From contig CANPXY010000044.1 of NCBI GenBank assembly GCA_947587115.1, positions 1-9,772 of the forward strand: DNA of 9,772 bases, given 5' to 3'. The translations under genes and the position numbers were made by a program. The notes below the pieces were generated by a model. That model made no database searches. It worked only from the letters and a program-made list of their open reading frames with translations, and had not been told where the DNA came from. Below, piece after piece: positions 5,662 to 9,772 of this stretch. The stretch comes from an uncultured Bacilli bacterium. Its GTDB lineage: Bacteria; Bacillota_I; Bacilli_A; RF39; UBA660. How positions within the stretch are numbered: the stretch's first letter is position 1; every line of letters begins with the position of its first letter.

Positions 5662-7515
5662 ATGCCTTTTAATATTTTTGGATTCGAGTTTTCGAGAAAA
5701 AAGAAAAACAAAAAAGATGATTCTCAAAAAATACCCAAATTATCTACAGGTACTTCTGAGGGTAGTGTATCATCGATTATCAATACGGGTTACTCGAACT
5801 ATTATGGCGGAGGTGTTGCTGGAGGGGCTTATGCCTACAATTTCGACATCAATGGGCAAGTATTCACGTCTTCACAGATGCTTGAACAGTATCGGCAGAC
5901 CGCTTGTTACCCCGATGTCGATACCGCTATCGAATCCATTGTCAATGATGCGGTAATTGTCGAGCAAGGAGTCCCACCTGTTTCCTTAAACCTTGATAAT
6001 CTCGATAAACAATTTGAAGGCATAAAAGAAAGTATTTTAACTCATTTTGATCACGTCATCAACCTATTGGATTTTAATAAAAGCGGGCATGATATTTTCA
6101 AGCGTTGGTATATTGATGGCAGAATATACTATTACGTTAATGTAGATACGAAAAATCCTAAAAAAGGCATTTTAAGCCTTGATTATATTGATCCTCTGAA
6201 AATCCGTAAAGTCGTTGAATACGTGAAGAGAAAAGATGAGACCACGGGAGTTGAATATGTGGCGGACTCTTTTGAATACTACCTGTTTAATGATAATGGC
6301 TTGGCGGTAAATGACACCGCCACATCAGCCGTTCGTCTTAGCACGGAATCCGTGATCAACGTACAAAGCGGGCTTGTTGATCCAAAGACTAAAGAGACGC
6401 TTTCTTATCTTTTCAAAGCCATTAAACCCGCCAATCAGTTGAAAATGATGGAAGACGCCGTGGTAATTTACCGAATCACCCGTGCTCCCGAAAGAAGGGC
6501 TTTTTATATTGATGTCGGTAATTTGCCAGCAGGAAAAGCCGAGCAGTATGTCAATTCCATTATCGAGAAATTCCGAAACAAAATTGTCTATGACGCCACC
6601 ACGGGGGAAATTAAAAACAATCGGCAATACCTTTCGATGTTAGAAGATTTTTTCTTGCCTAGACGAGAAGGGGGGAAATCCACGGAAATTTCTGTATTAC
6701 CAAGTGCAAGCAACCTCGATAGTATCGGAGACATTGTCTACTTTCAAAATAAACTTTATCAGGCTCTCAATGTTCCGAAAAACCGTCTTAACCCCGAAAC
6801 GGTCAATTCCATAGGGACTTCCAACGAAGTTACCCGTGAGGAAATCGTCTTTTCCAAGTTTATTCAAAGACTTAGAAACAAATTTAACATCCTTTTCCAA
6901 GAGGCTTTGAGAATTGAACTATTGCTTTCTAATGTGGTTTCCGAAGGAGATTGGGAAATCATCAAAGATCAATTATTCTTTGAGTATCAGCACGACAATT
7001 ATTTTGAGGAATTAAAACGATTAGAAGTCAATTCTCAAAAATACACGCAACTTCAAATTGTCGATGGCTATAAAGGGGTGTATTTTTCCAAAAAGTATAT
7101 TGTCAACAATATCCTGGGAATCACCGATCAGGATTGGGAAACAATGAAAGAGGAGATGTATCAAGAAAAACTCGATGAGGCTCGTGAAACATTTGACGTG
7201 GAAAAACTTCCTGATCAATTAGCCAAAGAACTTGAAGAAAAAGATCAGGAAACCGATGACCAAGGATCAAGTGATGATGAGGATTATAATGATTTTATAG
7301 ACGGAAAAGAACCATCTGAAGAAGACGAAACGGGGGAAACAGATACCGATGAGGAAACCCCTGATGAAGATTCAGATCAAAACGAGCAAGAAGAAGTCGA
7401 TAGCACCTCTCAAGAAGGAGACACCACAGAAACGATTGACGATACTCAAAAGCCTAACGAAGGAGAAGAACCCTTTACAAGACCAGCGGAAACGGGATTA
7501 AAAGCTACTCAATAG
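5662..7515 (+). CDS. 20: Portal protein, head-tail connector (T4 gp20 family)
   Basis: This is the protein of the dodecameric ring at one capsid vertex, through which DNA is packaged and to which the tail attaches. The match to T4 gp20 is clear in residues about 255-375: LKMMEDAVVIYRITRAPERR (260-279), FYIDVGNLP, RNKIVYDATTGEI (305-317), SMLEDFFLPRREGGKSTEI (325-343) and LYQALNVPKNRL (365-376). The N-terminal part includes a glycine-rich stretch (49-55) and the conserved CYPDVDTAIESIVNDA region (82-97). At 617 residues it is about 90 longer than T4 gp20 (524); the excess is a very acidic, low-complexity tail from about 527 to 605. The start at 5662 has AGGA with a 9-base spacer, overlapping the stop of the preceding gene. 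No consensus promoter is visible upstream of the pair, so late, phage-specific transcription is likely. A palindromic terminator follows. Confidence 0.97.
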   Translation: MPFNIFGFEFSRKKKNKKDDSQKIPKLSTGTSEGSVSSIINTGYSNYYGGGVAGGAYAYNFDINGQVFTSSQMLEQYRQTACYPDVDTAIESIVNDAVIVEQGVPPVSLNLDNLDKQFEGIKESILTHFDHVINLLDFNKSGHDIFKRWYIDGRIYYYVNVDTKNPKKGILSLDYIDPLKIRKVVEYVKRKDETTGVEYVADSFEYYLFNDNGLAVNDTATSAVRLSTESVINVQSGLVDPKTKETLSYLFKAIKPANQLKMMEDAVVIYRITRAPERRAFYIDVGNLPAGKAEQYVNSIIEKFRNKIVYDATTGEIKNNRQYLSMLEDFFLPRREGGKSTEISVLPSASNLDSIGDIVYFQNKLYQALNVPKNRLNPETVNSIGTSNEVTREEIVFSKFIQRLRNKFNILFQEALRIELLLSNVVSEGDWEIIKDQLFFEYQHDNYFEELKRLEVNSQKYTQLQIVDGYKGVYFSKKYIVNNILGITDQDWETMKEEMYQEKLDEARETFDVEKLPDQLAKELEEKDQETDDQGSSDDEDYNDFIDGKEPSEEDETGETDTDEETPDEDSDQNEQEEVDSTSQEGDTTETIDDTQKPNEGEEPFTRPAETGLKATQ

Positions 7516-7528
7516 CGATAGATACGCT

Positions 7529-7566
7529 AAAACCCTCTAATTCGAATTAGAGGGTTTTGTTTTGTT
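7529..7566. terminator. Palindromic terminator between portal and converging genes
   Basis: A 30-bp perfect palindrome (7529-7558, arms AAAACCCTCTAATTC and GAATTAGAGGGTTTT) lies 13 bases after the portal stop and runs into GTTTTGTTTG. The left side starts with AAAA, giving a shorter U-tract on the minus strand, so it may also end the converging transcript whose last gene stops at 7582. Confidence 0.87.
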
Positions 7567-7581
7567 TGAATAGTAAAAAAG

Positions 7582-8382
7582 CTAATCCCACCAAGTCATC
7601 ACGTCTTTTTGGAATATTTCTCCTAGACGTTTTTGCATAGCCAATTGTCTCTTACCTTCTAGCTTGTAAAGATTGGATAATTCACGCCGATAAGCTCTTG
7701 CGTCTTTTTCCGTATGAATATTCTCACAAGTACTTCTATGCTCGCCATCAACAATCCACACTTTCCCTTTTCCCCATTTTTTTCCAAGGGCTTTTCTTTC
7801 TTCTTCAACCAGCTGGTAAGGATTATCAGCTATTAACATTTTCAGAATTTCTTGCATCTCTTTCATAGACGCTAAAATTTTTTCACGATCTTCTTTGGCG
7901 GTAGTACTTTTTCTCTCATCATAGTAACCGCTGTCGATCATGGTTTGAAGTTTTTTGGAAATAATCATTAAAAAGTAATTGCAATCCCACGGTTCATCTT
8001 TCCAAAGAACAGGAATCCAACTAAAGACGTTTTTGATTTTTCTAAAAATACCCCGATAAAATCTCCCATTAAAAACGCTTAAAAATCCGTCCACAAATCC
8101 ATAATAGGCGAGATAATAGGCTAGCTTGGTCTTTTCCCAAAAACACAATTTTTCACTAAGGAAATCGTCTTCTAGGAAGTCATCACTCCAATCCACAAAT
8201 CTAGGAAATCCATTAGAATTGTTTTGCCCTTCTAAAAATTTTTTGTTTTCAAAATAATCCTCTATGGTGTAGAGATCGTTTTCCTTGTAGCCGTAACCTT
8301 TTGAATTTCCATCATAATTTTCTGCGAGTAAATCCGCAGAATTGATTTTATCGTCATCTATTTTCTTTATCCGCATCATCAT
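7582..8382 (-). CDS. Phage protein of unknown function, 266 residues, ending WWD
   Basis: I cannot name a family, but the sequence has the look of an unannotated phage protein. An acidic N-terminal third is followed by an aromatic-rich region (80-120). Next comes the block SWIPVLWKDEPWDCNYFLMI (121-140), with KKLQTM at 143-148, then a charged helical, probably coiled-coil stretch (160-198) and a basic C-terminus that closes on WWD. I recall phage proteins with a similar IPxLWxD..WD..Y block and a C-terminal W/WWD, so it may be widespread but uncharacterised. Its ATG overlaps the TGA of the upstream gene as ATGA, indicating translational coupling. Three consecutive Met codons are present. GGGGG upstream could serve the first (8382), while AAGG at a 7-base distance would suit the third (8376). 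No membrane segment is evident. Confidence 0.82.
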   Translation of the reverse strand: MMMRIKKIDDDKINSADLLAENYDGNSKGYGYKENDLYTIEDYFENKKFLEGQNNSNGFPRFVDWSDDFLEDDFLSEKLCFWEKTKLAYYLAYYGFVDGFLSVFNGRFYRGIFRKIKNVFSWIPVLWKDEPWDCNYFLMIISKKLQTMIDSGYYDERKSTTAKEDREKILASMKEMQEILKMLIADNPYQLVEEERKALGKKWGKGKVWIVDGEHRSTCENIHTEKDARAYRRELSNLYKLEGKRQLAMQKRLGEIFQKDVMTWWD

Positions 8383-8888
8383 ACCTTTTCCCCCTTATCC
8401 ATGAAATTGGAATCTCTTAAAAATCTGTAAAATTTCTTTTGAGTTTGAATTTCGAGTTTTCTTAAAATTTTCGGTTCAATGTCAAATCTTACCAAATAGT
8501 GATTGTTGCTTAATGCCACTATCTGATGCCCATTAAAGTACATGGTTGCCATCTCTTTGAGAATGATGTTTTTAGAGGCAATTTGTGCGTTTGGATATTT
8601 CAATGTTTCAAAAACTTCCGCTAAAGACGTGTATTCATTGAAAAGATGTAAAACGCTATAAGGGCTTTCATGAATAGAGTCCGTATAGATAATATCTAAT
8701 GCGTCTTTAGAAAAAACTTGCGTCTTATCCTTTAGCCCTACGGCATTTTTAATCCGCATCAATTTCAAGGCGTCTTTATACCAAATACCTTCTAAAGACT
8801 CTTCACCAATATAATCACGGATTTTTTTATCAAGTTTCCCCGATTTCCACGGTTTTCTTGAAAGTAACCCACTTATAAAGTCAAACAC
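8379..8888 (-). CDS. Phage protein of unknown function, 169 residues
   Basis: No recognisable family. The 169-residue product is mixed helix and strand by appearance, with an N-terminal amphipathic segment (FDFISGLLSRKPW) and a C-terminal basic region (about 137-155). It starts at a GTG (8888) with a strong ribosome site AAGGAGA at 8898-8904 and a 9-base spacer. This leader closely resembles that of the exonuclease gene (both contain AAAAAAGGAGATT). It is the first gene after a perfect consensus promoter, and its TGA stop overlaps the ATG of the 266-residue gene, so the two form a small operon. Products of such coupled pairs often act together, but that is only inference here. Confidence 0.82.
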   Translation of the reverse strand: MFDFISGLLSRKPWKSGKLDKKIRDYIGEESLEGIWYKDALKLMRIKNAVGLKDKTQVFSKDALDIIYTDSIHESPYSVLHLFNEYTSLAEVFETLKYPNAQIASKNIILKEMATMYFNGHQIVALSNNHYLVRFDIEPKILRKLEIQTQKKFYRFLRDSNFMDKGEKV

Positions 8889-8932
8889 TTTATCTAATCT
8901 CCTTTTTTATAAAAATCCTTTTTCAGAAAAAT

Positions 8933-8961
8933 ATTATACGACACGAAAAAATGTTTGTCAA
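8933..8961 (-). promoter_or_regulatory. Consensus sigma70/sigmaA promoter for the two-gene minus-strand operon
   Basis: On the minus strand a perfect TTGACA (8961-8956) is followed after exactly 17 bases by a perfect TATAAT (8938-8933), the ideal housekeeping-sigma arrangement. The -35 lies only 9 bases past the stop codon of the upstream gene. The predicted leader of about 40 bases includes a short symmetric TTTTTC/GAAAAA element and the AAGGAGA ribosome site. Confidence 0.9.
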
Positions 8962-8970
8962 GAAATGTTA

Positions 8971-9772
8971 TTATACTTTTTCACTTGGTTTAGTTTCCCC
9001 TGGTCTTGGATATGCACCCGTATAAAGATCGAGTTCCTTAACCAATTCAGTATCCATTACAACATAGTAGTGTTTATAGACAAGATAATCTTCAAAATTC
9101 GGAATAACTGGTTGACTAGGATCACTGATAACTTTTAACGAATTGCCTAAAGAAGTCTGAAGTTCGGGAGGTGTTTCGAACGTGTTTGGAGTTTCTAGGA
9201 TTTCGGGTTTAAGATCATCAGTTTCCGAGTCGTTATTGATAAATTCCATTACAACGGAATTACCTAAAGAGGTAGAGCAACTTTCAATATTCCCGATTGA
9301 ATTTTTATGAATGTAGCTATAAGAGTCGTCTTTTCCCGTTTCAGGCGATGCGGGTAAACCATTGTCAACTGGTCCGTTTATGTCATACTCAATTAAATTC
9401 TTTTTATTTTCAAGGCAATACTTGCACCAATATTTGCAATAGTCTTCTGACCTATAAAAATAGCTATCAGTATAAACACGAATTAATTTTTTATCAATAA
9501 TATCTTGATTAATAACGGTTTTGCCGTTAACGTGTGTTTGTAATTTGCTCGCCAAAGTATTTGTAGTATCTAACTTTAAATGAAAATTATAAAACGGCGT
9601 TTCATTAATAGAATAACTTTGACTATTAGCATTACTTGGAATAATAAACTGAAATTCTTCAGCAAGTTTATCGACATCATTGTGTTTTAATTGATAGATG
9701 TCAAAGCTACTACCTTGATTGATGTATCTTGCGGTAAATTCCGCAATCACATAATAATCAAATTCACTACCC
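8971..9772 (-). CDS. Phage protein of unknown function, N-terminus beyond the window
   Basis: I do not recognise this protein. The frame is open to the right edge (visible start GSEFDYYVIAEF), so the gene is cut by the window. The GTG at 9750 has no ribosome site and is unlikely to be the start. Numbered from that GTG, there is a compact cysteine cluster, C105-x3-C109-x2-C112, in an aromatic context. A Ser/Thr/Pro/Glu-rich stretch (about 130-215) carries the hexapeptide TSLGNS twice, at 160-165 and 199-204. The C-terminal 40 residues are aromatic at first (YLVYKHYYVVM) and then proline-rich. The mix of low-complexity linker and folded ends would suit a virion or adhesion component, but nothing proves it. 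No terminator hairpin is seen between its stop and the promoter of the next gene, so its transcript may continue into the downstream operon. Confidence 0.75.
   Translation of the reverse strand, partial: GSEFDYYVIAEFTARYINQGSSFDIYQLKHNDVDKLAEEFQFIIPSNANSQSYSINETPFYNFHLKLDTTNTLASKLQTHVNGKTVINQDIIDKKLIRVYTDSYFYRSEDYCKYWCKYCLENKKNLIEYDINGPVDNGLPASPETGKDDSYSYIHKNSIGNIESCSTSLGNSVVMEFINNDSETDDLKPEILETPNTFETPPELQTSLGNSLKVISDPSQPVIPNFEDYLVYKHYYVVMDTELVKELDLYTGAYPRPGETKPSEKV

Noticed and set aside
6325..7218. Minus-strand open frames opposite the portal gene (6325-6627, 6697-6900, 7021-7218)
   Set aside because: They are antisense shadows of strongly conserved portal codons with no start signals.
7529..7558. 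30-bp palindrome as an attachment site or recombination site
   Set aside because: Its place just after a stop codon, GC core and following T-rich run fit a terminator, and there is no integrase or duplicate copy in the window.
1..9772. tRNA genes, CRISPR arrays and insertion sequences
   Set aside because: No cloverleaf, no regularly spaced repeats and no transposase were seen on either strand.

Overview
The window looks like part of the genome of a tailed, T4-like (myovirus) bacteriophage. Two hallmark genes support this: the C-terminal part of a T4 gp18-type contractile tail sheath (39-698) and a complete T4 gp20-type portal protein (5662-7515). A DexA-type DEDDh exonuclease (823-1536) is a third T4-related gene. 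The DNA is AT-rich. TAA, TAG and TGA all end genes, so the standard bacterial code applies. Several genes have AGGAG-type Shine-Dalgarno sites, and two minus-strand promoters match the sigma70/sigmaA consensus exactly, so the host is a bacterium that uses both. I cannot name the host.

Layout, left to right. (1) Plus strand: sheath C-terminus, terminator, dexA-like gene, terminator, then a 562-residue protein of unknown function, terminator. (2) Minus strand, 3306-5296: an independent cassette with a perfect -35/-10 promoter, a 544-residue protein of the DUF2828 (TROVE-like plus von Willebrand A) family related in architecture to the RNA-binding Ro60/Rsr proteins, its own terminator, then a small very basic protein. 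(3) Plus strand, 5372-7515: a small unknown gene tightly followed by the portal gene, closed by a 30-bp perfectly palindromic terminator. (4) Minus strand, 7582-9772: two overlapping unknown genes driven by a second perfect consensus promoter, preceded by an unknown gene that runs off the right edge.

In T4 the order is 17-18-19-20, with the tail tube (19) between sheath and portal. Here about 4.9 kb of other material separates sheath from portal and no tube gene is visible, so this interval acts as an accessory locus inside the morphogenesis cluster. The plus-strand morphogenesis genes show no consensus host promoter. The minus-strand genes carry near-ideal ones, suggesting that host RNA polymerase expresses the accessory genes on a different schedule from the structural genes.

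The points most worth a second look are the Ro60-like DUF2828 gene and its possible small RNA or small-protein partner, an in-frame TAA inside a perfect 22-bp palindrome in the sheath gene, and the 562-residue protein whose start codon directly abuts a terminator.
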